Shown: positions 1 through 8,187, counted from the stretch's first letter. The stretch is DNA of 64,000 nucleotides from Actinomycetales bacterium JB111 (GCA_900163555.1 FUHX01000024.1:1-64000), one strand, 5' to 3'. Numbers and translations are program-made. Notes: generated from the sequence alone by a model not told the origin.

Positions 1-1115
1 TCTGGGGTGGGTGTGTGGGGAGCGGCGGGTTCGGCGGGCGTGTGGGGCGCGCTGGGAGTGCTGGGTGCGGCGGGCTCGGCGGGCGTGATGCCGGCGGCGC
101 GTCCGGTCGGTCCGGTTCGAGGGGGAACTCTCGAGGCGAAGAGGTTGAGGCCGAGCCCCCGGGAGAGGTAGGCGATCGCGCGCTGACCGCGCACGCTGTT
201 GCCCGCGGAGTCCAGGGGAGCGGAGAAGGTGCCGACGGCGCCCTTCCCGGGTGCGACGGCGACGATCCCGCCGGAGACGCCGGACTTTGCCGGCAGGCCG
301 ATCTCGAACAGCCACTCGCCGGACCGCTCGTACATCCCGCTCGCCGCGAGCATCGCGAGGGTGTCCTGGCAGGTCTCGGGGGAGACCACCCGCTGCGACG
401 TGACGGGGTTCGTGCCGCCGTCGGCGAGGGTTGCGCCCATGACGGCGAGGTCGTGCGACGTGACGAGCAGGGAACACTGCCGGGTGTAGACGTCGACCAT
501 CTCGAGCGGGTCGACGTCGAGGCGCCCGTAGCTCTGCAGGAGCCGCGCGAGGGCCTTGTTGCGGGCGTTGGTCTTCATCTCGGAGCGGTAGACGCCGTCG
601 TCCATCTCCAGCCGTCGCCCGGCGAAGGCGGAGAGGCCGGAGAGGATCGTCTTCCACTTCTCGTCGGGGGTGTCGCCGGGGAGGAGCGCCGTGGTGGCGA
701 TCGCTCCGGCATTGACCATCGGGTTCATGGGGTGGCCGTCGTTGAGCTCGAGGGCCATCACGGAGTTGAACGGAAGTCCGGTGTTGTTGACCCCGACCCG
801 GTCCTTGACCGCGCCGTGGCCGAATGCGTCACGCACGATGGCGTAGACGAAGGCCTTCGAGATGGACTGGATCGAGAACTGGTGGGCGGTGTCGCCGATG
901 GCGTGCGACGAGCCGCCGGTCTCGATGAGCGAGAGCCCGAACCGGGCGGGATCCGCGTCGGCGAGGGCGGGGATGTAGTCGGCGACGGTGCCGTCCTCGA
1001 CGCCCCGGTAGCGCTCGAATGCCGCGGCGGCGAGAGATTCCACGTTCTCCCACGAGGGCAGAAGGCCCGTGGATACCGCCCGGTCGACCTCGGTGGATTC
1101 CGATGTGATCGTCAT
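1..1115 (-). CDS. glsA: Glutaminase (GlsA family), 3' end outside the window
   Basis: Hydrolyses L-glutamine to glutamate and ammonia in the cytoplasm. The serine-dependent beta-lactamase-like fold is recognisable from the SIQSISK motif, with catalytic Ser84 and Lys87, followed by the conserved NDGHPMNPMVNAGAI stretch. The ATG is preceded by AGGGGG four bases upstream, which fixes the start. The usual family length of about 310 residues is reached near LSRGLGLNLFAS. The frame then continues without a stop to the window edge as a Pro/Ala/Thr-rich tail with repeated HTPAEPAAP-like units, so at least 371 residues are coded. Some actinobacterial glutaminases carry extra C-terminal domains; whether one follows the tail cannot be seen here. 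Confidence 0.93.
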   Translation of the reverse strand, partial: MTITSESTEVDRAVSTGLLPSWENVESLAAAAFERYRGVEDGTVADYIPALADADPARFGLSLIETGGSSHAIGDTAHQFSIQSISKAFVYAIVRDAFGHGAVKDRVGVNNTGLPFNSVMALELNDGHPMNPMVNAGAIATTALLPGDTPDEKWKTILSGLSAFAGRRLEMDDGVYRSEMKTNARNKALARLLQSYGRLDVDPLEMVDVYTRQCSLLVTSHDLAVMGATLADGGTNPVTSQRVVSPETCQDTLAMLAASGMYERSGEWLFEIGLPAKSGVSGGIVAVAPGKGAVGTFSAPLDSAGNSVRGQRAIAYLSRGLGLNLFASRVPPRTGPTGRAAGITPAEPAAPSTPSAPHTPAEPAAPHTPTP

Positions 1116-1127
1116 TGATCCCCCTAT

Positions 1128-1144
1128 GGGGTCGCGGCGACCCC
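1128..1144. promoter_or_regulatory. Perfect inverted repeat in the glutaminase leader
   Basis: GGGGTCG and CGACCCC form a perfect 7-base stem around a CGG loop, 12 bases upstream of the glutaminase start. It could be an operator or an mRNA leader hairpin next to the ribosome binding site. No promoter hexamers were recognised around it. Confidence 0.35.
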
Positions 1145-1281
1145 GTGGGCATCGTATTCCTCGCGCCTCAGGTGTCTACCCCTGGGTTGGCGGGGGTTCC
1201 TGTGCTTCGGGGGCGCGTCCGGTGATCGAGACTCGCCGTCCGGCCATGGATGGAGTCCCCCCGATCCGGTTCCGGGAACCC

Positions 1282-1360
1282 GGCCACGGCCACGTCTCCC
1301 ACGCTTCGGTAGCGCTCGAAGGCCGCGGTGGCGAGTGACTCCACGCTCTCCTACCTCGGC
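1282..1360 (-). pseudogene. Decayed duplicate of the glutaminase 5' coding region
   Basis: These 79 bases align without gaps to 981-1059 inside the glutaminase gene, offset by exactly 301 bases and identical at roughly three quarters of positions. Read on the minus strand, the fragment gives ESVESLATAAFERYRSV where the intact gene gives ENVESLAAAAFERYRGV. The codon matching Trp22 (TGG) is TAG here, and no continuation of the glutaminase follows. It looks like a remnant of a second glutaminase gene or of a local duplication. The rest of the 1116-1670 gap shows no gene; 1361-1450 holds only imprecise short repeats such as gccgtctcc. Confidence 0.6.
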
Positions 1361-1568
1361 CCCGCCGTCTCCGATCGTGGCTTCTTCGCCTCCGGCGCGG
1401 CTCTGTCGTCTCCCATCTCGGCATCGCCGTCTCCGACTTCGGCACGCCGTCTTCCGGTCTAGCTCCTTCGTCTCTCGCCCCTGAGCGGGAGGCCGAAAGC
1501 TGGGTGTGCTGTCAAGACGTGGGGCGCTCGCCTGTGGACAACATGGCGCGTCAGCAACCTTTGGAAAT

Positions 1569-1584
1569 CGTTGCGATTGCAACG
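1569..1584. promoter_or_regulatory. Perfect inverted repeat upstream of the SOS-type promoter
   Basis: CGTTGC-GATT-GCAACG is a perfect 6+6 base palindrome with a 4-base spacer, centred about 15 bases upstream of the -35 hexamer of the DUF222-HNH gene. It sits in a local AT-richer patch. Position and symmetry suggest an operator for a second regulator, but no family can be named. Confidence 0.35.
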
Positions 1585-1591
1585 AAAAGGC

Positions 1592-1620
1592 TTGACACCC
1601 GAACACCTGTTCGATAGACT
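1592..1620 (+). promoter_or_regulatory. Sigma-70-type promoter of the DUF222-HNH gene
   Basis: TTGACA (1592-1597) and TAGACT (1615-1620) are separated by 17 bases, an almost ideal housekeeping promoter. The expected start of transcription is near 1627, giving a leader of about 45 bases before the ATG at 1671. The spacer is filled by the LexA-like box listed separately, so repressor binding would block polymerase directly. Confidence 0.75.
1599..1614. promoter_or_regulatory. LexA (SOS) box
   Basis: CCGAAC-ACCT-GTTCGA matches the actinobacterial LexA consensus TCGAAC-N4-GTTCGA at 11 of 12 fixed bases. It lies exactly in the spacer of the promoter 1592-1620. LexA control of DUF222-HNH (13E12-type) genes is known in mycobacteria, so the same wiring is inferred here: repression in normal growth, induction after DNA damage. 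Confidence 0.75.
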
Positions 1621-1670
1621 TCGATGAAGCGAACGGGCTAGGACTTAACGACGAGCGGGGGTGGGTGACC

Positions 1671-3347
1671 ATGGCACAACACGACCTCATGGACCAGCGC
1701 CCCGGGGCCGCAGCGCATCCGCTGGAGCAGCTGCGTGACCTGGTCCAGGGACTTCAGGACCTGGTCGGCATGGACGCCCACTCACTGTCCTCCACCGAGC
1801 TCGGTGAGGGCATCGGGCTGGTCGAGCAGGCCACCCGACGCCTCGCCCACATCGAGTCCTCCCTCGTCGGTGCTGTGGAGGCCTCCGGCACCTGGTCCCT
1901 GGGCGGGCACCGCACCCTGTCCACATGGCTCAGGTCCCAGACCGCGGCCAGCAAGGCCGCGACCGCCGTCACGGTCCGTAACTCCCGCGGGCTACGCCAC
2001 CACCTCCCCCACGCCGCCAAGGCACTGGCAGCCGGCAGGATCGGGGCCGATCACGTCTCCGTCCTGACCAAGCACGTGCTGTCCAACCCACGGCTGGTCG
2101 ACCTGGTCGCCGACCCCGAGATCGAGACCATGCTCGTGACGTACGCCGAGCAGCACGACGCGTCCAACTTCGACATCATCGTCCGCCGCTGGGCCACCCA
2201 GGCCGACCCCGCAGCCGCCGACCGGGCCTGGCAAGACCCCACCCGCCGCGAGCACCTCGCGATCTCACCCACCCTCGGTGGCTGGCACCTGGTCGGCTGG
2301 CTGGACGAGGCAAGCGGACAAGTCGTCCGCACCGCCATGGACGCCATCGCCGAGACCCAACGCCAGGCCGGCGACGGACTCACCATCGCCGAACGACGCG
2401 CCGGTGCGCTGGTGACCGCCAGCCACAAGATGCTGACGGATGGTTCGGTGACTCCGAACGCGCGGATCCGACCCCACATCACCATCACCGCCACAATCCA
2501 GACCATCAAAGCCCTCATCGACGCCTCTGAGCACCCCCTGACCGGACCCGACGCGTCCAACGGCGACGACACGTGCGGCGGCGATACCCACGGCGGCGCG
2601 ACCTCAGGGCCCGGCGGGAACTGCTTCGGGACTGGCGGCCCGTTTTCAGAGAGTGGCGGCCCGGGACACTGCAGCTCGGGACATGGCGGACCGGAGTCAG
2701 GACACGGCGGGGCCGATTCAGCTCCCGAGCAGCCCGCGCTGCCGGACCTGTCGACCTGGACCCCGGGGGACGACCACCGGATCGGTACCGGACTGGACTA
2801 CCAGGTGCTCCAGGGCGTCGAGCCGGCCACGTTCAGTGACCGGACCCCGCTCAGCCCGAAGATGCTCGCCCGGTACCTGTGCGACAGCGAATGGGCCCGC
2901 GTGATCTTCGGACCCGAGTCCACCGTCCTGGACGTCGGCCGAGCCCAACGCATCCACCCCGCGAACATGGTCCGGGCGGTGATCGCCCGCGACCAGCACT
3001 GCCAGTTCCCCGGCTGTCAGTCACCACCAGAGTACGGCGAGATCCACCACGCCCTGCAATGGTTCAAGAACACGGGCCCCACCGACATCGAGCACGGCAT
3101 CCTGCTGTGCTACCACCACCACACCTACGTCCACAAACGAGACATCACCATCGCCTCGGTCGGAGGCGAATGGATCTTCACCCGCCCCAACGGCGACCAC
3201 ATCACCGCCCGTGCATCACAGGCATGGCCTCCGAACGCGCCGCCGAACGCATCGCCGAACGAGAACCCACTCGGCCAGGACGACCCAGGGGACAGCTCCG
3301 CCCACAACGACGTGAGCGACGGCTCCAACCTGCCGCCGGAGGACTGA
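1671..3347 (+). CDS. DUF222 / HNH endonuclease domain protein (13E12-like)
   Basis: Predicted DNA nuclease of 558 residues. DUF222 covers about residues 30-280, then comes a Gly-rich spacer (about 300-350, many GG and HGG units) and a C-terminal HNH domain: CQFPGC, EIHH with the H-N-H core, and LLCYHHH as the final metal-binding part. The ATG at 1671 is preferred; an in-frame GTG lies at 1665, and a G-rich ribosome binding site precedes both. The gene stands alone behind a LexA-boxed promoter, so a role in the DNA damage response is likely. This family is often multicopy and its biological substrate is unknown. Nothing nearby (ends, repeats, integrase) shows that it is mobile. Confidence 0.85.
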   Translation: MAQHDLMDQRPGAAAHPLEQLRDLVQGLQDLVGMDAHSLSSTELGEGIGLVEQATRRLAHIESSLVGAVEASGTWSLGGHRTLSTWLRSQTAASKAATAVTVRNSRGLRHHLPHAAKALAAGRIGADHVSVLTKHVLSNPRLVDLVADPEIETMLVTYAEQHDASNFDIIVRRWATQADPAAADRAWQDPTRREHLAISPTLGGWHLVGWLDEASGQVVRTAMDAIAETQRQAGDGLTIAERRAGALVTASHKMLTDGSVTPNARIRPHITITATIQTIKALIDASEHPLTGPDASNGDDTCGGDTHGGATSGPGGNCFGTGGPFSESGGPGHCSSGHGGPESGHGGADSAPEQPALPDLSTWTPGDDHRIGTGLDYQVLQGVEPATFSDRTPLSPKMLARYLCDSEWARVIFGPESTVLDVGRAQRIHPANMVRAVIARDQHCQFPGCQSPPEYGEIHHALQWFKNTGPTDIEHGILLCYHHHTYVHKRDITIASVGGEWIFTRPNGDHITARASQAWPPNAPPNASPNENPLGQDDPGDSSAHNDVSDGSNLPPED

Positions 3348-3407
3348 CCGCAGTGTCGTACGCTGGAAGCGCGTCGGATCGGCGGCGCGGGTGGCCGGGA
3401 CGACCCA

Positions 3408-4598
3408 GTGCCCACCGATTCACACGCGGGGACGGCCCCGAGAAGTGGACCGACCGTGGCCGCCACAACTCGCATCCTGAACGGTGCCGCGATCACGCGG
3501 CTCGCCGTCGGGTGGGGAGCCTTCGTCCTCACCCTCCTCCTCGGACGATTCCTCGAACCGCCCGTCCCCGCACCGCTCCTGGTGGCGACCCTCGTCGCAC
3601 TGATCGCGGTGATCCTGGGGTGCGCGTTCGGCGTCGTGCACGAGGCCGAGCACCTGGCCAGGAGACTGGGCGACCCGTACGGGACGCTCGTCCTCACCCT
3701 CTCGATCGTGGCGGTCGAGGTCATCCTCATCTCGGCCGTCATGCTCGGGCCGGGCGAGCACGCGACGATCGCCAGGGACTCCGTCACCGCCGTCGCGATG
3801 ATCATCCTGTGCCTCATCCCCGGCATCGCGTACCTCGTCGGGGGACGGAAGGCTGGGCTCCGCATCAACCCGACGGGCGGCTCGGCCTATCTCGCCATGC
3901 TGCTCGTGCTCATGGCGATCGCCTTCGCCCTCGCGCCGACGGTGGGCTCGGACGGTGGATTCACGAGTTCGCAGGCGTGGATCGTCGCCGTCGGAACCCT
4001 CGCCGCGTACGCCTACTTCCTGTACCGGCAGACCGGCGCGCAGGCCGCCGACTTCCGGGAGATCGGCGAGGAGCGGTCAACGGCGAACGACGCTGGCGCG
4101 GTCGTCCGGGAGGACGGTGGCTTCCGCGCCGTTCTCGCGACGCATCGACGGGAGATCATCGGCCGGGGCGTGCTCCTGATCGCGACCGCGGTGCCGATCG
4201 TCCTGCTCAGCCACGAGATGGCCGCCCTGCTCGACGACGGCATGGGTCGCCTCGGGGCCCCGCCCGCCCTCGCCGGCCTGCTCATCGCCTGCATCGTGTT
4301 CCTGCCGGAGTCGATCACGGCCGTGCGGGCAGCCGCCGCGGGGGAGGGGCAGCGCGTGCTCAACCTGTGCCACGGTGCGCTCGTCTCCACGGTCGGGCTG
4401 ACGATCCCCGCCGTGCTCGTCATCGGCGAGCTCACCGGTCAGCACGTGCTGCTCGCGGAGAGCGCGGCGAACGGGGTCCTCCTCGCCGCCGCGCTCGGTC
4501 TCACGGCCGTCACGTTCGCCGCGCGACGCATCGGACCGATCCACGGCCTCGCGCACGTCGCGCTCTTCGGTGCCTACCTGCTCGCGGTGCTCGCGTAG
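3408..4598 (+). CDS. ChaA-like Ca2+(Na+)/H+ antiporter
   Basis: Integral membrane exchanger of 396 residues from the CaCA superfamily, expelling calcium or sodium in exchange for protons. Two sodium/calcium exchanger repeats are visible. The first carries HEAEHLARRLGDPYGTLVLT with acidic TM segment VEVILISAVM; the second carries FLPESITAVRAA and NLCHGALVST. About 10-11 hydrophobic helices can be read. The GTG at 3408 follows GGGACG; an alternative GTG at 3456 would remove 16 hydrophilic residues and cannot be excluded. The gene converges on a secreted-protein gene seven bases downstream and is probably transcribed alone. Confidence 0.85.
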   Translation: MPTDSHAGTAPRSGPTVAATTRILNGAAITRLAVGWGAFVLTLLLGRFLEPPVPAPLLVATLVALIAVILGCAFGVVHEAEHLARRLGDPYGTLVLTLSIVAVEVILISAVMLGPGEHATIARDSVTAVAMIILCLIPGIAYLVGGRKAGLRINPTGGSAYLAMLLVLMAIAFALAPTVGSDGGFTSSQAWIVAVGTLAAYAYFLYRQTGAQAADFREIGEERSTANDAGAVVREDGGFRAVLATHRREIIGRGVLLIATAVPIVLLSHEMAALLDDGMGRLGAPPALAGLLIACIVFLPESITAVRAAAAGEGQRVLNLCHGALVSTVGLTIPAVLVIGELTGQHVLLAESAANGVLLAAALGLTAVTFAARRIGPIHGLAHVALFGAYLLAVLA

Positions 4599-4605
4599 CT
4601 CGTCG

Positions 4606-5178
4606 TCAGTCGCACCGGTCGCCAGGGACCTCGAACGGGATCTCCATCGTCTGCGGGTGGGACTCGTCGAAGGACTGGTTGAAATGGACGCGGGCGGTGA
4701 ACTCCCCGCAGGAGCGCGGCGACCGGTAGGCGTCGACGTAGTGCGCGGACGTGCCTGCCGGCACGTGCACGTGGTGCAGTGTGTTCGTCGTCGAGCGCTC
4801 GCCGAGCGTCTGCTCGGACGACGTGCCCGGTTCGGTCACCACCTCGATCTCGACCCAGCGGGGAAGGTCCTCGTCGGAGTCGTTGCGAATGGTGACGGCG
4901 AGGTCGAGCGCGTACGGGTTGCTCGTCAGCAGGGCGCGCCAGCCCGAGTCTCGGATGCTCGGAGTGAGGCTGAGGGTGATGCCCTCGGACAGCTCGAGCG
5001 AGACCTCGTCGCCCTCGGTCCAGTCCGACGTGGCGGATCCGCGCGGCAGCACCATCAGTCCGGTGAGGACGACGGCGAGGGCGAGGACCAGCGCGCCGAC
5101 GAAGGACCCACGGCGACCGGGGCCGGGAAGTATGCGGCGTCGTGCCGTGCTCGTCTGCGTGCTCATATGTGTGGTCAT
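4606..5178 (-). CDS. Membrane-anchored protein of unknown function
   Basis: 190 residues: short basic N-terminus with RRR, one hydrophobic segment (about residues 27-46, FVGALVLALAVVLTGLMVL), then a beta-rich extracytoplasmic domain of about 140 residues with two cysteines (PRSCGEF and GDRCD). I do not recognise the family. The ATG overlaps the stop of the upstream gene by the ATGA pattern, so the two are translationally coupled. A second ATG 12 bases later (MSTQTS) is possible. Both proteins have a similar build, one N-terminal anchor plus an outer domain concerned with 'VTLTLGLES/VTIRNDSDE'-like strands, which suggests paralogy or joint function. Confidence 0.6.
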   Translation of the reverse strand: MTTHMSTQTSTARRRILPGPGRRGSFVGALVLALAVVLTGLMVLPRGSATSDWTEGDEVSLELSEGITLSLTPSIRDSGWRALLTSNPYALDLAVTIRNDSDEDLPRWVEIEVVTEPGTSSEQTLGERSTTNTLHHVHVPAGTSAHYVDAYRSPRSCGEFTARVHFNQSFDESHPQTMEIPFEVPGDRCD

Positions 5179-5783
5179 GACGCGTCCCTCTCGTCGGCCG
5201 GCGCGACGAGGACGACCGTCTCGTCTCCGGTGTGGACGCGCACCTCGTAGGACTCGGCGGTTCGCGTCGGCGGCGCGTACACGCCTTCGATCCAGTAGGG
5301 GTCCTGGCCCCGCACGGAGCCCGAGAACTCGGTGAGAGTGTCGGAGGTCGGGACGAGTGCCTCGGTCTCACCGTCCGCGTCGACGGCCAGGACCTCGACC
5401 GAGTAGTCGGCCAGGTCGACCCATTCGTCCCGCCCCTCGCCGGACTCGAGGCCGAGGGTGAGCGTCACGTAGTGGTCTCCGCCAGGTGCGGCCAGGTCGG
5501 GGAAGGAGGAGGGCTGCTGGACGTCGCGGACGAGCAGGATCGCCAGCTGGTGGGGGCCGACGGGCTCGCGGAGGTCCTCCTCGTTGAGGTAGGCCTCGAC
5601 GACGGGATCGATCGGGTCCGACCGCAGCCAGCCGACCGTCGCGAACGCCAGCCCGCCGAGCACGGCGCCGACGACTACTCCCGAGACGATCGAGGGCCAC
5701 CGGGGGCTGGCTGGGGCAACGTCGGTGGGCTCGGCGTCCGTGGTTGCTGTGTCGGGGGGAGTCTCGAGGTCGTCCTCGGCCAT
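5175..5783 (-). CDS. Membrane-anchored protein of unknown function
   Basis: 202 residues. An acidic, Thr/Pro-rich N-terminus (1-27) precedes one hydrophobic helix (about 31-52, IVSGVVVGAVLGGLAFATVGWL) and an external domain of about 145 residues without cysteines. First gene of a two-gene unit, coupled to the next by ATGA. A CAGGAT sequence lies a few bases before its ATG. Function unknown; the architecture fits a surface or periplasm-like accessory protein. The 142 bases between this gene and the next (5784-5925) hold no recognised element. Confidence 0.6.
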   Translation of the reverse strand: MAEDDLETPPDTATTDAEPTDVAPASPRWPSIVSGVVVGAVLGGLAFATVGWLRSDPIDPVVEAYLNEEDLREPVGPHQLAILLVRDVQQPSSFPDLAAPGGDHYVTLTLGLESGEGRDEWVDLADYSVEVLAVDADGETEALVPTSDTLTEFSGSVRGQDPYWIEGVYAPPTRTAESYEVRVHTGDETVVLVAPADERDAS

Positions 5784-5925
5784 GAGGATCCTGCTTTCTC
5801 GGTTCCCCCGGGACCGGATCGATGTGCGTCGTCGGTGCAGCTGGTGGGAAATCTAGCCGCGATCGGAGGACGACTCGGCGGTGCGGTGTGGGCCCTCCTC
5901 CCCGGTCAGAACTCCCCGAGCGACG

Positions 5926-7746
5926 TCACATCCCCCAGTACCAGGGGTCGAGGGCCGTGACGGCGGACCACCAGGTGACGGCCGCGTGCTCGCGGTCGGA
6001 GACGTGGGCGTCGCGCGTGACGGACTCGTGGTGGATGAGCCGGACACTGCCGGCACACACCGTGCGCAGCCCGATGGCGCGCAGCTTGAGGCAGTAGTCG
6101 ACGTCGTTGTAGGACAGCGGCAGCCACTCCGACAGGCCGCCGACCTCCTCGAACGACGACCGGGGCGTCAGCAGGCACGCGCCGGTGACCGCGAGGAACT
6201 CCAGGTCCGCCGTGCCGACCCCGAACCGGGGAAGGCCCGACGGCTCGCGGATGAGGAGGTGGGACGGCGTGCGGTCGGCGCTCATGGCGATGCCGGCGTG
6301 CTGGATCGACCGGTCGCCGTACAACAACCGCGCTCCCACCGCCCCGACGCCGTCCTCCCGCCCGATCGCCACCAGGCGCGTGAGCCAGTCGGCGTGCAGG
6401 ATCTCGGTGTCGTCGTTGAGCAGCAGCACGAGCTCGCCGGACGAGGCGGCGACACCCGCGTTGATCGACCGCGAGAAGTTGAACGACCCCGGCACGCCGA
6501 CCATCCGTACGCGCGGGTCGATGGCCCGGCAGGCCTCGACGACGGACGGGTCCGTCCCCTCCGACGTCACGACGACGATCTCCAGCTCCGGATACTCCGT
6601 CACCTCCACGAGGCTCGCCAGCGCGACCTCGACGCTCCGCACGCGCCCGTCCGCGGTGTCGCGTTCGCCGCCGCCCGTCGGGATGACGACGGAGACCGTC
6701 GGCGGGTCGGCGACCACGCGATCGATGGAGAGGTGATCCGGCGCCGAGGCCGTGCCCAGTGCCGTGTCCGCCGAGGACCGCGTGCCGACCGCGGGCGGTC
6801 GGACGGCGGCGTCGACGCCCCGCCGGGCGAGCGACGCGCGCACGGCGGCGGCACCCGTCGCCAGGGAGTCGGCGGGATCGTCGGCGCGGGCGACCGACGT
6901 GAACGGCAGGTGGAGGACCTGCTCGGCGGGGCGGAGCGGGTCACCGGCACCGAGGTGTTCGGCGATGCGCAGGTGCAGGTCCCACTCGGGGGCCGGGTCG
7001 GAGGTGAGCGGACCGACCTCCGAGAGGAGGTCCGACCGGACGAGAGTGAGCCGGCCGAGGACGTCGAGGTGGTCGAGGGCCCGCGGCATCCACGACGGCT
7101 TGGCGTGCGTGCGGCCGTCCGGGAGCCGCTCGTCGGCGTAGACGACGCGGACGCCGTCGGCCTCGTCGGCCGACTCGAGCATCTGGCGCAGCGCGCCGGG
7201 CTCGAGGGAGTCCCCGGCGCCGAGCACGCCGACCCACCGTCCGCCGGCGCGAGCGGCGGCCTCGGCCGCCGAGTGGGGAGGAGCAGGGTGAGGGGGTGCC
7301 GTGTGGGGAGGTGGGGTGTGCGGAGGTGGCGTGTGGGGAGGTGCGGGAGATGACGTGGACGGACCGGCGGGTGCGTCCGTGTCGGCGATGGCGGCCGCGG
7401 GTGGGTGCGGGGCTGAGGGGTCTGCGTCGACCGGGGAAGCCCCAGCCCCAGCCCCAGCCTCGGCCGCGTCAGGGGCGGCGGAGCCCATATCCGTCGAGCC
7501 CATATCCGTCGAACCCGTGTCCGTCGAGCCTGCATCCGTTGCGCCGGCGGCGCCGTGGCTCTCCGGACGAGGAATCGCCCCGACCTCGAGCACCTCGACG
7601 CCCGCCACCTCCTGGGCGTCGATCGAGGCGCGCGTGCGCGCCTGGGCCTCGGCCGTGCCCGCGAGGACGATGAGCGAGACCTGGATGGGGTCGTTGCCGG
7701 CGGTGTCCATATCGGGCGTGTCGACGTCGGTGGGGGAGTCGGTCAT
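5926..7746 (-). CDS. Tandem GT2 glycosyltransferase with low-complexity insertion
   Basis: 606 residues with two GT-A-type segments. The first begins at VSLIVLAG (about 22) and resumes at GGRWVGVLGAGDSL (about 168); between them lies about 95 residues of low complexity with TD(M/T)GS units and repeated PPHT blocks. The second GT2 domain (about 345-600) is complete, with SVVIPTGGG, the LLLNDDTEIL donor/metal motif and a WLPLSYNDVDYCLKLR acceptor region. The ATG overlaps the stop of the upstream coiled-coil gene (ATGA). Role inferred: adding a sugar to a surface polysaccharide. The insertion splits the first GT fold, so that domain may be inactive or use the insert as a flexible loop. Confidence 0.82.
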   Translation of the reverse strand: MTDSPTDVDTPDMDTAGNDPIQVSLIVLAGTAEAQARTRASIDAQEVAGVEVLEVGAIPRPESHGAAGATDAGSTDTGSTDMGSTDMGSAAPDAAEAGAGAGASPVDADPSAPHPPAAAIADTDAPAGPSTSSPAPPHTPPPHTPPPHTAPPHPAPPHSAAEAAARAGGRWVGVLGAGDSLEPGALRQMLESADEADGVRVVYADERLPDGRTHAKPSWMPRALDHLDVLGRLTLVRSDLLSEVGPLTSDPAPEWDLHLRIAEHLGAGDPLRPAEQVLHLPFTSVARADDPADSLATGAAAVRASLARRGVDAAVRPPAVGTRSSADTALGTASAPDHLSIDRVVADPPTVSVVIPTGGGERDTADGRVRSVEVALASLVEVTEYPELEIVVVTSEGTDPSVVEACRAIDPRVRMVGVPGSFNFSRSINAGVAASSGELVLLLNDDTEILHADWLTRLVAIGREDGVGAVGARLLYGDRSIQHAGIAMSADRTPSHLLIREPSGLPRFGVGTADLEFLAVTGACLLTPRSSFEEVGGLSEWLPLSYNDVDYCLKLRAIGLRTVCAGSVRLIHHESVTRDAHVSDREHAAVTWWSAVTALDPWYWGM

Positions 7747-8144
7747 GCCGACCCGCCTGGCAGGCGACGCCGGATTGCGCGCGCGGCGCGGCGCGGATCC
7801 GTGAGGACGATTCCGGCCGCGCGGGAGATCTTCTGCCCGAGACCGGCCTCGCGGGGCTCGGTCTCGACGATCTCGGCCTCCTCTGCCTCCTTGGCGCGGA
7901 GGTGCTCCTCGAGCTCGCGGTGGCGGACGACGAGGTCGGCGAGGATGCGGTCCTGCATGCGCAGCGCCGCCCGCGCCTGTCCGAGGGCGGACTCCGCCTC
8001 GATCGCGCGGCGCGCCCAGGCGTCCTGGCCGAGGCCCTCGAGCCGCCCGGCGAGGGTCGAGTGCAGCCGTCCGTCGGTGGCCGCGAGATCGGCCAGCCAG
8101 TCGACGTCGGGCGAGGTGTCGGACGAGGTGAGGTCGTCGGGCAT
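7743..8144 (-). CDS. Small coiled-coil protein of the glycosyltransferase operon
   Basis: 133 residues, mostly charged helix; Ala/Glu/Arg heptads from about 45 to 95 suggest a coiled coil, and the C-terminus is basic (RRAARAIRRRLPGG). No catalytic motif. The start at 8144 is chosen over an ATG at 8189 because TACCGT ends six bases upstream, as in a leaderless transcript, and because the longer version would overlap the divergent gene's start codon. Coupled by ATGA to the tandem GT2 gene, so it may be a partner or membrane tether of that enzyme. Family not recognised. Confidence 0.6.
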   Translation of the reverse strand: MPDDLTSSDTSPDVDWLADLAATDGRLHSTLAGRLEGLGQDAWARRAIEAESALGQARAALRMQDRILADLVVRHRELEEHLRAKEAEEAEIVETEPREAGLGQKISRAAGIVLTDPRRAARAIRRRLPGGSA

Positions 8145-8150
8145 GCCGCA

Positions 8151-8156
8151 ACGGTA
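8151..8156 (-). promoter_or_regulatory. -10 element, leaderless start at 8144
   Basis: TACCGT (TANNNT type) ends six bases before the ATG of the coiled-coil gene, placing the transcription start at or next to the start codon. No ribosome binding site is present, as expected for leaderless translation. Confidence 0.55.
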
Positions 8157-8174
8157 GCCGGGCCGGCGGCCTCC

Positions 8175-8180
8175 TAGGAT
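8175..8180 (+). promoter_or_regulatory. -10 element, leaderless start at 8188
   Basis: TAGGAT ends seven bases before the ATG of the dual glycosyltransferase gene. With TACCGT at 8151-8156 it forms a compact divergent promoter pair within 43 bases between two start codons. Confidence 0.55.
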
Positions 8181-8187
8181 CGTGACC

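Noticed and set aside
1361-1450. Short gccgtctcc-type repeats in the glutaminase-HNH gap
   Set aside because: Units are imperfect and irregularly spaced; no function can be argued.
1671-3347. Mobile element carrying the HNH gene
   Set aside because: No terminal repeats, integrase or composition break; the flanks are ordinary.
2879-4729. Long plus-strand frame across the HNH and ChaA genes
   Set aside because: Arg/Pro/His-rich out-of-frame translation of two well-supported genes.
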